DNA from: Heterobilharzia americana | Lineage: Eukaryota > Platyhelminthes > Trematoda > Strigeidida > Schistosomatidae | DNA length: 64,000 nucleotides | Assembly: GCA_944470555.2 (NCBI GenBank) | Contig: OX104127.1 | Coordinates: 156,897,276 to 156,961,275, forward strand | Reading direction: 5' to 3' | In this document: positions 53,755 through 64,000 of the stretch, in pieces | Layout of the letters: the number at the start of each line of letters is the position of its first letter | Numbering within the stretch: position 1 is the first letter of the stretch | Notes under the pieces: model-generated | Told to the model about the DNA's origin: nothing | The model's input: the letters and a program-made list of their open reading frames with translations, nothing else | The model's database searches: none | Position numbers and translations under genes: made by a program

Positions 53755-56700
53755 GGTGGTTGGGTATCTTCATCGCCTCTGTCTTCTCTATGTTCACTTG
53801 AAGTCCCGTCTGTTGTTAGAATTTGTCACTACCTATTTATCATGTAGTTGCTCTATTATTCTCGCACATCTTTTGGGCTTTTATCGGCTACAGAACCCAC
53901 AGTTTACGCTATTAGTGTTGAGTTTTCCAGTCGCCTCAGTATTAAATTGTTTATGATGTAAAATGCCTACATATAAAATTCAAGTACTTTAAGGTAGGAA
54001 TTGATAGTGTGCCACCAGGTAGTTATACGGTTATAAAGACGTAGCTGTTAAAAGTAAAATACGTGAAACGGTCACAGGTTTTTGATCACAGGCTGTGATG
54101 AGATCACCACCTCAGTAATCTTGAGGTCAGCCGAAGGGTACTGAGAAAGACAGGCAAGTCGACTGAGATGGGTTGAACATTTTTTGCGCATATCGAGCCA
54201 CCGCCTATCTTGACTTGCCATACTAGGGGAAGTTGGGTCAGGTTGGAAGAAGATTCAGGGTGGCCAGACCGTCACATGGCACCAGTCGATGAAGTCTCTG
54301 ACTGTTGGTGTAAACTAGCTGGCTGGGATTACCAAATTGATAGGAATCAGTGGTACATGACTTAATGAAGCGGTTGAAAACTGGTCACAATAATACAGGT
54401 GTATTTATTCGCTGATGTATTTTAAAGGTTGAGTGTTTGTACTAACCTTCAAATCTTCAAATTGCTTATTCTCTCCACTCAACTTTGGGTGGTTTGATAT
54501 CAGTCTCTTTCTATCCATTTGTTCTTTGTGTGCTACTGTGAAGTGTGGCAGCTTGGACCGATGCATTTGCATGCTAGGTTCTACGTTGATTTAGTCTTGT
54601 CACTACTTGCTATAGCTTTCTTGTTTCTTCTACTACTTAGAAGTGATGTTAAGTCTCTGATGCACATCCTGTGTCTAATTCAGTTATTTTTTTATTTCTA
54701 CTTAGTGTATTATACTTGCACATTTCTTCATACTCATACTTGATTGAGTTCCTACCTTCAGTACACAAATAAAATCATAATTGAACAGATTACCACATTA
54801 TGAGTTAGCGTATATTATATACTCTACGTTGTCTAGTGGTTTCAAACAGCATATCGTTGAACTTACGCTGACATCTGTAAGTGATAATTATGTTTCATAT
54901 CTTTCTGTGCTTTTTAAAAATAGACCAAACTACGCAACAACAGAAGGAGAAGGATCTTGTGAAAGTTAAACCTAAGGAAACCAAGAAACCAGAAGATAAG
55001 GCATCGTCTGCTGAAAAGCCAGTTGATATTGGACGTCTGGATATGCGTGTTGGTCGAATTATTGATGTCAGTCGACATCCTGATGCTGACTCGTTATATG
55101 TAGAAAAGGTGAGTCGTCCATTGGCTGTGTTTATCGTAATCATGCGGAATTACTTCCACGTTAATTGACAAACGAAGATAGTTGTCTTCCACCTGACGTT
55201 TGAATCGATACAGTTTTGTACTAGGTTGTGTTTCGTTTACTATTTTCACCTGAAAACAGTAAACACTTGTTTCCCATTACTACTTAAAAATAAGCAACAA
55301 ACGTTAGCGCGGGATTTATTAGATTCACAAATTTTAGTTGCACTCGTCTACGTTCTACTCTGCATACTTGATGCTGTTATATGGTGGAGAAATGCATGCA
55401 TATGGATATACGCTAAGACACCGGATAAGGCATGACATCACAGTAAACAATTTAATTGGTCAAACAGAACTGTGAATAAATCTGAGGTGGTGCCGATGGG
55501 GAGAGGGGGGGGTAAATAAATTGATAATGATGATTGAGAAAACGGGGAATGAATTGGATTATTTTGAATATGACATATAGTAGCCAGCTGGTCAGCGTGA
55601 TGACGGTGCATAACTAAAGAAGCGTAAGTGATAAATGAAACTACCATAGTAATATTGCGATAGGAGTGATAATAATGATAACAACTTTGAAAGTTTTAGT
55701 AGCGTCAGTGTGTTGTGCGTAACCTGTTACGTGCTTCGCAATAGAGCTCCTCGGGATTCGCACTTCAGCTTGCCTCTTAACCATTTGAGTAAGTGCTCAG
55801 GCATGCAAGTTTAGAGACGCATATGCATATGCAGTTTGATGTATTCGTGGATTGGAGTCATACCTTTACCTGATCGGTGCATCACCCATCTGGTGGTGTT
55901 CAGAAGTACTGGCTTAGATGATAGTAACTTCTTTTAATGGCCTTGTCCAGCCTACGCTTAACTACTTGAAACACCATGTCTCCTTTGAAAGGCTTTCTTG
56001 GAACTGTAGAGGTTTCTGTTTTGTCTTCTCTACAGGTAAAGTATTTGTTGACAAAGCCTTCTGGGTGTTCATTTTCGGCTAGAGTGTCATTCACTATTTG
56101 TATTTCATAGTCGATAGGATTATTAGAGCAAATTTTCCTAGCCCTTTCTAATTACATTCCTTTTACACTAGGTTGGAGGAAAACTCTTGAAGCGAAAATA
56201 CTGACCAGATCATGAAAGCTTTCTGTAAATGGATCCTTCTATAGATCCATCATTCCTTTTTTACTCGAGAAATATCTAGGAAGCTGACAGTAGCGTTTTC
56301 TTCATGTTCAGCCGTAAAAGTTGAGGTTCACATAGTGGGAGTTAAAATTCTTCAACACAGCTTCTGCTTCCGTTTTACTTTTACAAACGATAGAAATATC
56401 CACGTATCACTGTTACAGTTCTGTGTTGTTTCAATTGTCTTGAGTTATTAGCACCCAGAGATAAGTCGGCGAACTGGAATCTGGGGCGCTGTCCGTCGCA
56501 ACAGCATCGACCTGATGGAATAACTAACCGTCAAACTAGTACTCGTCATTTTTTGTACACAAGAATAACAATTTCTACAGCTTTTTCGTTGGAATAGGTA
56601 TATTATCTACCTCTATGCATATAAATGTAATACTTTCATTAACTGTGAAACACTTGTGAATAAAGAGACAATATGAAATGGCACAAAATGCTCACCAACA

Positions 56701-59700
56701 CCATTTAAATTAGCAACATTCTGGGTAGATTGGAGTGCATCAGAAACAGTATAGTTTCCAGAGCGTTTACACAAAGGTTATAACGTTGTGCTTATCCATT
56801 GAACTATCATCTGGTAAGGTGAATGGATCATTGACAGTATAGTTCTTTAAAGTACTCCTGATTTATTTATTTTTTTTGACCCGACCATACAATCCAACGG
56901 GTTTCTTAAATTGTAGGCGTGCTTACAGACGCCCGACATTAACTATATTTCTCGACCTGAAGGCGGCATTTGACTCCATTGATCGAGAAGTCTTATGGCA
57001 GTGTCTGTCACTTAAAGGCGTGCCTAGTAAGTATATCACCTTATTGAAAGCTCTCTACTCGAACACTTGTGGGCATGTTAGAGCCTATGGCGAGTTGTCC
57101 AGGGAGCTATACTCATCAAGTGGTGTCCGTCAAGGATGCCCACTATCTCCATTCTTATTTAATTTTATCATAGATATACTTATGGAGGTTTCCCTCTCGT
57201 CACCTGATTACACAGACGTTGACCCAATCACAGGTGAATTTCCTTTAGATCTAGAATATGCAGATTACATAGTCAGTCTGTTAGGTGAAGATGCTGACAA
57301 GATGCATAGTCTTCTGAACACTTTGAGTGGGAATTTGAGAATGTTTGGGATGCGATTTTCACCACCCAAATGCAAATTTTTGCTCCGGGACTGGTCTTCA
57401 GTGGTGCCCCACCGTGGCTAAGAATAGAGAGTGAAGTGGTTGAGTGTGTTGACCACTTCACTTACCTGGGAAGTAGGATCAACCCTGATGGGTCAGTTGC
57501 CGATGAGATTTCGGCACGGATACAAAAGGCTCGATTGGCTTTTGCCAATTTGCGCCACCTATGGCGCCGCCGTGATATTCGTTTGTCTATTAAGGGTCGC
57601 GTGTACTGCACAGCAGTCCGCTCTGTTCTACTGTATGGCTGTGAAACATGGCCATTGAAAGTGGAAGATATGAGAAGGCTTCAGGTGTTTGACCATGGTT
57701 GTCTTCATAGTGTGGTCCGTCTTGCGTGGTGTCACCATGTGAGTAATGCAGAAGTCAGGTGTAGGTGTAGAGTTTTAAGGAGTGAGAAGAGGTAAGTCAG
57801 TTGACGAGGTTATGAACCTTCATCGACTGAGATGGTTGGGACACGTACTACGTATGCCTAGTCACCGATTACCTTGTCACACAATGTTGGCTGAGGTGGG
57901 TTCAGGCTGGAAAAAAGCTCGAGGTGGCCAGACTAAAACATGGCACCAATGTATGAAGTCTCTGACTGTTGGTTTAAGCTATGTGGGGTGATGCAGACTA
58001 GGTGGTTGGGGTCTGTGTGGGACAAGATGAACCAGTGGTTGGAGACTGACTGTAGGTGATGTGGCTGAGAACCGATGTGAGTGGCGCAGATGTATACACA
58101 CATTATCCTCATCTTAACAACGCTATACCGAATCTCACCATTTTGTCACTCCTCTTTCCTTTCTTCTCGTACTTTATATTTCTTTTGACTGCATTCACTT
58201 ATCTTCATCCTTCACCTCACTACCTTTTTACTTGATGTGCTGATATGAGGTGTGGCAACTCGGACCGTTACGCAGTAATGCCTGGTCCTATGTTGATAAT
58301 GATGATGATGATGTTTCTTAAATTATATTCTGATCAATATATTTTTAAGCCTTTTTTTAAACTGTCCACTTTTTGTATTTCGATAGGAGGTTTGGTTTTT
58401 AGCATTTTTACCAACTTTGAGTTGTAACTCATCTCGAGTAAGAAGCAGATGAGTTCTCCTGAAATTTGTTAATTTCAATAAATCCTGCTTTTATCACATT
58501 TGTTGCTTATATCGTTATGTTTCCCTTTTTGTTCTATTTCTGTGTTCAAAAGTCGCTTTCGTCATTGAGCATTCTATTTTTTAGGTTGATATTGGTGGGA
58601 ATGAAATACGTACTGTTGTTAGTGGTTTAGTGAAATTTGTTCCAATTGAGCAACTTCAAAATCGAATGGGAATATTTATGTGCAATCTTAAACCAGCCAA
58701 AATGCGGGGTGTTGAATCTCAAGCAATGTTGATGTGTGCAAGTGCTCCTGATACTTGTGGAGTTGAACCTCTCATGGTTGAAGGTCAAAATATTCAACTT
58801 GGAGATGCAGTTGTAGTCCCTGGTTTTACTCGTAAGTTAGTTATTTACAAGCACCGATAATCATCTCTCTTATGAAATAATGATATGTCAACTGTTTTGA
58901 CTCTAATTCAGTGGTAATTTTATGTCGTTGCTTCCGAATAGGGTGAAATCGCTTTGAATTTCTTTGAAATCTCACATTACATCTACCCAGCTAATTGTTA
59001 GAGTTGACTACAGTAGTCTGCGTCGAAAGTTGTGGTTCAAGATTCACTATTAGCTAAATGGGATCATTACATCTGTGACCAGTCCTCGAGAGAGGTGTAT
59101 TGAAGTGCAGAAGAAGATTGTGTTGCGTTATTTGAGTTTTTATTGTCTCTCTAGACAAAATTATCAACACTAACTTTCAATATGAAGTTGAAGAATATAA
59201 AACAACCAAGATCGAGAGATGTATGCTAAGGTACAGTACAATACCTTTGAAATACTTCCTGCGAGCTACTGTTTACTTTGACGACTGAAGTATCTACCTT
59301 CTCTCGTCACTGTGTTGTGTAGTAAGTAGTCAATGTCTTCGGGAGTGTTAAGTGTCATTCCCACAAACTATTTTCAATCATTGCTGGTCATAACTTGTGC
59401 GAAGCAATAGGAATGATGGCATAACGGCTACAGATACTTGGATTTAGCCAGTGTACTTTCTACAGCCATCTCATCTATAATGATTTGGTGTCTAGTTCGG
59501 ATTGGTAACAGTAAACCAAAGCAGTAATCAGGCTTAATTTTGATTTATTCATGAGTGATTTTTCGTTCACTACTTTTACAAAAAACACAAGCATGCTTAA
59601 CTGAATGTTGTTTTAGTTTTAACCTGAAGGTGTCATTCGACTCTGTTAGTTGTAATATATTTTGTCAGCATATTTTGAAGGAGTGTGATATTACTAGGAG

Positions 59701-62544
59701 GATCCTTCCTCAATTACTCACAGAAAGTTACTGATTACTTAAGATAGAGTGTAGTCGGTGAACATGCAGAATCCTCTGAACACCATGAATAATAATCTGA
59801 GAATGCGTTTATTATTATCATTATTATTTGTCCTTTGGTTTCCTAGTGGAACATAGGGCTTCAGTAGTGTGTCGCCATTGCACTCTATTCTCTGCAGTCT
59901 TTTCAACCTGGCTCCAAAACTGCACACAAGCTTTCATTTCTTCCTCACACAATCTCCTCCATGTCACCCTCGGACGTCCACTCGAGGGCTTGGAGCGTGA
60001 TATACCCAATCGGTCTTCTCAGTGTGTGCCCAATTCAATCCACCTCGACTTTCTTCTTCTGCATATTTGTTGGGCGATGGGTTTTTGGTTGCTTGGTTCG
60101 TTGCCAGCCTAGAGTTCCTTGTTGCTTATTTCTATTATTCTGGCCATCTGATGTTGAGTATCGAGTGAGCGTGAGTGGCAGCTGTTGATGCATGATGTCT
60201 GCAGTTTGTTGGAAATGCTTTTCGCAACGCGCCAAGTCTCTGAATCACCCCATAGAAGCACTGACTTCCTTGACTGACATCAGTCTTGAAAATACGGATC
60301 TTGTTCTCGCTTTATGCTGAGTGCAGTGCAGTAGATCTCCACACTGAATATTTCAGATTGATAAAAGAAGGCCTGTCTTGCTGTCTTTTCATCCCAACTG
60401 GCTTTGACATCTTCATGTGTGCCTGTGCCGCCAGTAGTTGAGACGATACTGCTAAGGTAGGTAGGTGAAGAGACAACTTCGTGTAGATTTCTCCCCTTCA
60501 TAGTGATTGGTGCTTGTTGTTTTTGTTATTGTTGGTTGGGTATCTTCATCACCTGTGTCTTCTCTGCGTTTACGTGAAGGAAGTCCCGTGTTCCTTGGCT
60601 GCCTGCATCTTCTGCCAACTTGTTAGTTTTCGCCTGTAGATCTTCGAGTTTATGCACGACATTAGACATTGCACATAAATCATCATCGGTGGAATGCAAA
60701 TCTTGTAGGGTCATTTCATGGGTCCAGCGTTTACCCCTCTTCTCATTCCTCACCACGTAATTTCAAATTATTGCTGTAGGACTGGTTTGAGACAAAAGAT
60801 TGAAGTGGTTGAACTCGTTAACTCGCCAGATCAACCCTCATTGGACAATGATTGATGAGATCTGCATAGATACAAAAGGTTCGATTAACTTTTGCAAACC
60901 TCTGCCATCTGTGAGTGGCGAGACATTGAACTGTCTACTATGGAACAAGTGTAGCGCTCAGCAGCTTGCTTTGTTTTACACTATCGTTGTAAAATATGAG
61001 CATACTGGAAGACTCGAGAAGGCTTGAGATGTTCGACCACTGTTACCTTCGTTGCATTAGTCGTGTATCGTGATGTTACCACTTCAGTAATGTGAAAGTC
61101 TCAAGCCTATGGTTTTAAGGAGGAGAGGTAAATCATTTTATCACGTTGTACATTGTACATCTTCATCGGCTTAGATATCTGGAACATGCCCAGTCACTGT
61201 TGCCACGTCGACCCCACCCGCCTAGTCTGCTTCCTACATGGCTCAAACCGACAGTCAAAGACTTCATGCAGTGATGCTATGTTTTAGTCCGACTGCCCTG
61301 AATGTTTTTCCTGCATAAACCTACTTCAGTTAACATTGTACGACAAGGCAGATGGTGACCAGGCATGCGTATCAAATACCTCAGCAATCTCAGTCGATAG
61401 AGGTTCACTATCTAGTCAATTGACTTTCCACTCCTCTCTGAAACTCTACGCCTAACTTCTGCGTTACTGACGCGGTGACACCACAACACACGGCCTATGC
61501 TACGAAGCTAACGATTGTCAAATACCAAAACCCTTCTCATGTCTTCTACCTTTAATGGTGATATCTCGCAGCCACGGAACAGAACAAACTGCAGCATAGT
61601 ACACGTGACCCTTAGAGCCAATCAGATGTCATGGTGGAGCCACAGTTGGTGCAATTTGGTGAAAGCCACTCGAGCCTTTTATATTCGTGCAGAAATTTTG
61701 TGGGCTACTGAGCTACCAGGGCTGATCCGACTTTCCAGGTAAGTGAAGTGTTAAATGCACTCAACCACTTCACTCTATTGTTACCTGAGGCATATCTGAA
61801 GACCGGTCCCAGAGCAACAATTTTCATTTGGGTGGCGAAAAACGCACCAAATTTTCACTTTAGGTGTCCAGAAGACTGTATCTTGTCAGCATCTCTACCC
61901 AACAGGACTGTGTCATTTATTTACTCTAGATCTACCATAAACACTATGTTTAGTGTTCAGAATGTCACATACTGTCATCTTAATATATGGTTTGCCACAG
62001 GAAATATGGGTGAAATTTTCCAGCTGGTCTCCCCTGCTATATGTTATTGTCACCAAGAACGGTATCAATTATAATTTTGCAGCCTAACGGTCGCGTTCAT
62101 TCTTGTAATGGAAACCTGTCCGATTGGTTTGTTTGAAATAGTCATTCAAGTCTCTTTTCTAGTCAATTTGGTGTAGAATATGCATAGCGACATACTACCA
62201 GTTTATTCTAGCCTTTGTCAATACATCTAGGATATTAGTATACTTTCTACTTTCGGTAATAGTCTATTGATACAAGATGATGAGCTAGTTACTCAAGTAT
62301 ATCATAACTGAGTGTATATTTCACTGTTAAATTCTACTGGCAATCCATTTGTTCAATATGTTTTTGTATAGACGATCCTGATGAACAGTTGAACCCAAAA
62401 AAGAAAATTTTTGAACAGGTTAAACCAGATCTCAGAGTGAACAATGAAGGAATCGCTATGTATAAAGGTGTTCCATGGACACTGAAAAATGCTTCCGGTG
62501 CTGTAATCAAATCGTTCAACATTAAAGACGCACAGATAGCGTAA
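52701..62544 (+). CDS. AIMP1: AIMP1/p43-like multisynthetase complex factor (4 coding exons)
   Basis: Exons at 52,701-52,872, 54,924-55,108, 58,585-58,831 and 62,372-62,544 (stop TAA) join in phase to ~258 residues. Donors: A|GTTAGT, AAG|GTGAGT, C|GTAAGT; acceptors: AAAATAG, TTTTTAG, TTGTATAG. Residues 1-57 are helical, coiled-coil prone (QLESRIKSLKEAVIQQ); 58-90 are a Lys/Glu linker (KPKETKKPEDK); 91-258 are the EMAP II domain: DIGRLDMRVGRIIDVSRHPD, VDIGGNEIRTVVSGLVKFVP, MGIFMCNLKPAKMRGVESQA, LNPKKKIFEQVKPDLRVNNE. This OB-fold domain binds tRNA and in animals AIMP1 holds ArgRS/GlnRS in the multisynthetase complex. No synthetase catalytic domain is present, which excludes TyrRS and MetRS. The N-terminus is ~50 residues shorter than in human AIMP1 (312 aa). 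Introns are filled with retroelements. Confidence 0.92.
53054..53815 (-). mobile_element. RTE (SR2-like) 3' fragment in AIMP1 intron 1
   Basis: Minus-strand 3' end: FTYLRTTVSTKSATDEDVKT (53,690), NTNVKSLLPYGSETWSVTKG (53,520), CLRWLVTEHKSDGQNNKQQG (53,425), [20 protein letters not shown] and VGRPRVTWRSCEEEMRASGL (53,290-53,170), ending in RNPRDK and an (AAT)n tail at 53,054. A (CAA)n/(CCA)n run lies at 53,723-53,763. One of the longest open C-terminal frames of the family here (159 codons), so relatively young. Confidence 0.85.
54100..54600 (+). mobile_element. Non-LTR 'family X' 3' fragment in AIMP1 intron 1
   Basis: VGSGWKKIQGGQTVTWHQSM and KSLTVGVN (54,228-54,312) match the C-terminal code of the copy at 57,895-57,975. 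The 3' untranslated motif AAGTGTGGCAGCTTGGACCG (54,540) matches AGGTGTGGCAACTCGGACCG at 58,247. Confidence 0.65.
54924..55108 (+). CDS. AIMP1: AIMP1-like gene, coding exon 2
   Basis: From the split Asn codon through QTTQQQKEKDLVKVKPKETK to DADSLYVEK. Carries the linker and the first strands of the EMAP II domain; donor AAG|GTGAGT. Confidence 0.92.
55850..56650 (-). mobile_element. Penelope-like element RT fragment in AIMP1 intron 2
   Basis: Minus-strand pieces: YVDISIVCKSKTEAEAVLKN (near 56,410; catalytic YVDD changed to YVDI), FNSHYVNLNFY, ERARKICSNNPIDYEIQIVN (56,150-56,090), DTLAENEHPEGFVNKYF (56,090-56,040) and FKGDMVFQVVKRRLDKAIKR (55,990-55,930). This is the RT palm-to-thumb order of PLEs, a different subfamily from 3.8/11.8/28.2 kb. 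GIY-YIG part missing. Confidence 0.7.
56870..58320 (+). mobile_element. Non-LTR retrotransposon 'family X', RT to 3' end
   Basis: TIFLDLKAAFDSIDREVLWQ (56,943; RT motif A), SSGVRQGCPLSPFLFNFIID (57,117; motif B), LEYADYIVSLLGEDADKMHS (57,253; the catalytic YADD reads YADY), then FTYLGSRINPDGSVADEISA (57,460), VRSVLLYGCETWPLKVEDMR (57,617), MNLHRLRWLGHVLRM (57,812) and WKKARGGQTKTWHQCMKSLT (57,910). One frameshift near 57,400 and one near 57,780. Ends with an (ATG)n run at 58,294-58,312. 5'-truncated in the RT. Clade not assigned; the C-terminal zone resembles RTE-type elements. Fragments of it recur at 14.99, 54.1, 59.6 and 61.2 kb. Confidence 0.8.
58585..58831 (+). CDS. AIMP1: AIMP1-like gene, coding exon 3
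   Basis: VDIGGNEIRTVVSGLVKFVP through MLMCASAPDTCGVEPLMVEG to VVVPGFT plus one base. Core of the OB fold. Confidence 0.93.
59600..61205 (+). mobile_element. Older 'family X' copy interrupted by an RTE element
   Basis: The first part (59,600-59,810) reads NLKVSFDSVSCNIFCQHILK and ends ATAATCTGAGAATGCG, matching 57,327-57,355. The second part (60,755-61,205) resumes at TTTCAAATTATTGCTGTAGG, matching 57,371 onward, and continues with LLWNKCSAQQLALFYTIVVK. The element between is a separate insertion. Confidence 0.7.
59811..60754 (-). mobile_element. RTE (SR2-like) 5'-truncated copy in AIMP1 intron 3
   Basis: Minus-strand RT end and C-terminus: VVHKLEDLQAKTNKLAEDAG (60,670), AEKTQVMKIPNQQ, MKGRNLHEVVSSPTYLSSIV (60,500), SSGRPRVTWRRLCEEEMKAC (59,990), HTTEALCSTRKPKDK, and an (AAT)n tail at 59,811-59,828. 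It splits the family X copy. Confidence 0.8.
61190..61915 (-). mobile_element. Non-LTR 'family X' copy, minus strand
   Basis: 61,915-61,740 matches the RT catalytic-to-thumb zone (compare 57,280-57,450 reversed; GTTGAGTGCATTTAACACTT side), and 61,440-61,190 matches the C-terminal zone (CATGAAGTCTTTGACTGTCG; CTATCGACTGAGATTGCTGA). It meets the plus-strand copy end to end near 61,200. Confidence 0.6.
62372..62544 (+). CDS. AIMP1: AIMP1-like gene, coding exon 4 and stop
   Basis: DPDEQLNPKKKIFEQVKPDL through NEGIAMYKGVPWTLKNASGA to KDAQIA, stop. This is the C-terminal EMAP II-like extension found in AIMP1 and the TyrRS C-domain. Confidence 0.92.
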
Positions 62545-62767
62545 TTTTTGTTCATATTTCTTGTTGGTGAAAATGTGTTAGTAAATTTTTCTCACATCTT
62601 TTGTTGTGTTTTAATATCGTGACTCTTTTTTCGAGCTACAGTTTCGACGTTTCATTTTACCGCGTATAGTTCGCGCATCAGATTTAACTTACGTCGTCCA
62701 CCGTTACTGTGAATAGTGTCTATTAGTGATGGGAAAGCATGTACATTTTTAGCTGACTACCATAACT

Positions 62768-62770
<3 letters not shown>
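62545..62770 (+). other. 3' flank / 3' UTR of the AIMP1-like gene
   Basis: Directly downstream of the stop. No perfect AATAAA is visible within 200 bp; ATTAAA-like or variant signals may be used. The nearest AATAAA is at ~63,131. Confidence 0.3.

Positions 62771-62815
<45 letters not shown>
62771..62815. repeat. (GT)n microsatellite
   Basis: About 22 uninterrupted GT units, ~230 bp after the AIMP1-like stop. Confidence 0.97.
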
Positions 62816-62818
<3 letters not shown>

Positions 62819-64000
62819 ACTCTGTTCTATAACTAGTTTCTCTCTGTATCTTCGATTTCTTGTCCTCATGTGTTTTTGTTGTTATTGCAGATAATGAGTT
62901 ATCGTTCATTAGTCCAGACATTCAAATTTCTCCACTTACTGCAGTTTAGACGACATTATCCCTCACGAAGTAGGTGTAGCTCACAGTCTAGCACACATGT
63001 ATATACGAAGTTGCAAAGCTGCCTTTCTTTATTTGTAGCAGGAGACTGCAAAATGATTGCCGCACTTTTAAACAATTTAGTATATCTCACATTTTGTGTA
63101 CAATACTTCAAACTACAACTCTCTTATGAAAGAATAAACAGCATTAAGAGGTTACGCGAACCACTAAGTAGGGTGTATCGTTTGCCTAAAGCCTCTGGTT
63201 CAATTCTTTCTGTCTAACGAGTTCTGGAGTGTAGCAGAAATATCGTTAGCCTGCTTTGCAGATTACGTACGGGATTGTAAGTAACTTATCACTGAGGGAT
63301 GACTGAGGCCATTAGATATCTAGTTTTATCCTAACTAACGGATGTTATGTGTAACCTGCTTCTGGAGGATCATGAACAGAAGTATTTCTCAGTGTACACA
63401 AACTAACTGAAAAATGACTGTGTACTTTGAAGATTATTGGGTGAAGAATGAAGCGAAAGACATTGGCTGATCCTGAGGTATTAGTTTCATCATGAGGAAG
63501 ACGTTAATTGATGAAACTGGTACTGAAAGAGGAAGTAAATGATTCACTCTTACGGCAGTTAATTAAAGGAGTGAATGGATTTTTTTCAGCAGTCCAGGTA
63601 AGATATTGATTCTAGGCTGACGGCTTTGATACGAGTTATGAATCTTTTGAAATGCATGTTAGATTATGTCTTGCTAGATTTTCTTTATTTGTTTTTGACG
63701 ACTGTGATTTATAATTGGAAGTCACACATTGACTCAGATCTCAGTTGTGGTGTGTACAATAGGTGAATTCAAACCACAATGAATCCATAGTTACCTATCT
63801 TGAACAGATCAGGAATTGTATAGTGGTTAACGCGAAAGAATTTCTCTGGATGGTGTGTTTTCTAAAACTTTGGTACTCTACAAATTTGGTACACCGATTC
63901 TTAGAAAACTAAATCAACTGTAGGTACTCTAATTCTGTATCCTGGAAAACAAATAAGCTTGGTGAGTGCATTCAGAGAATGCTCCATGAAAGTTTCTTTG
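62816..64000. other. Unannotated right end
   Basis: A 115-codon open stretch at 62,870-63,217 has no recognised motif and no clear splice context. Otherwise AT-rich and featureless. Confidence 0.3.

Noticed and set aside
54519..54743. Hydrophobic 74-codon open stretch in AIMP1 intron 1
   Set aside because: It overlaps the 3' untranslated part of a family X fragment (matches 58,240-58,290), so the apparent membrane protein is chance.
62870..63217. Possible small gene downstream of AIMP1
   Set aside because: No recognisable domain, no splice signals, and composition like the flanking DNA.

Overview
The window looks like a piece of a blood-fluke (Schistosoma-type trematode) nuclear genome. The DNA is AT-rich and most of it is interspersed repeats. 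Several repeats are typical of schistosomes: tRNA-headed short elements carrying hammerhead ribozymes (the Sm-alpha type and two others), RTE-clade and CR1-clade non-LTR retrotransposons, and Penelope-like elements (PLEs) with a GIY-YIG endonuclease. The genus comes from family recognition and no search was run. I saw no bacterial-style operon, CRISPR array, rRNA or convincing functional tRNA.

Two protein-coding host genes can be built from exons with matching splice phases. (1) On the minus strand, four coding exons between 26,220 and 19,112 encode a ~159-residue CFAP97-domain protein resembling CFAP97D1, a ciliary/sperm axoneme factor. (2) On the plus strand, four coding exons between 52,701 and 62,544 encode a ~258-residue AIMP1/p43-like protein: a helical N-terminus, a lysine-rich linker and a C-terminal EMAP II tRNA-binding domain. 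A single well-bounded exon of an unidentified gene lies at 7,705-7,963 (minus). Unidentified coding-like pieces with an in-frame stop lie at 51,554-52,200 (minus), head-to-head with AIMP1.

Layout: 1-0.8 kb gypsy-type gag remnant; 1.3-5.4 kb PLE pieces and SINEs; 6.4-7.7 kb RTE copy; 7.7-8.0 kb orphan exon; 9.4-11.8 kb PLE flanked by ~630-bp inverted arms, abutting another PLE fragment; 12.5-16.1 kb SINE cluster; 16.1-18.4 kb RTE copy and PLE N-terminal piece; 18.4-19.1 kb ribozyme SINEs; 19.1-26.2 kb the CFAP97-type gene, with introns full of SINEs and a PLE; 26.6-30.0 kb SINE pairs and a small RTE insertion with a target-site duplication; 31.3-34.6 kb the most complete RTE element; 34.6-40.1 kb largely unexplained, with one inverted-repeat pair; 40.2-49.6 kb a GC-richer block of decayed CR1 copies on both strands; 52.7-62.5 kb the AIMP1 gene, whose introns hold RTE, PLE and a further non-LTR family called 'family X' here.

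The most notable result is that three different tRNA-headed SINE families in one window each carry a hammerhead ribozyme. Several copies have the complete catalytic core, and copies of all three families repeatedly occur as inverted pairs.
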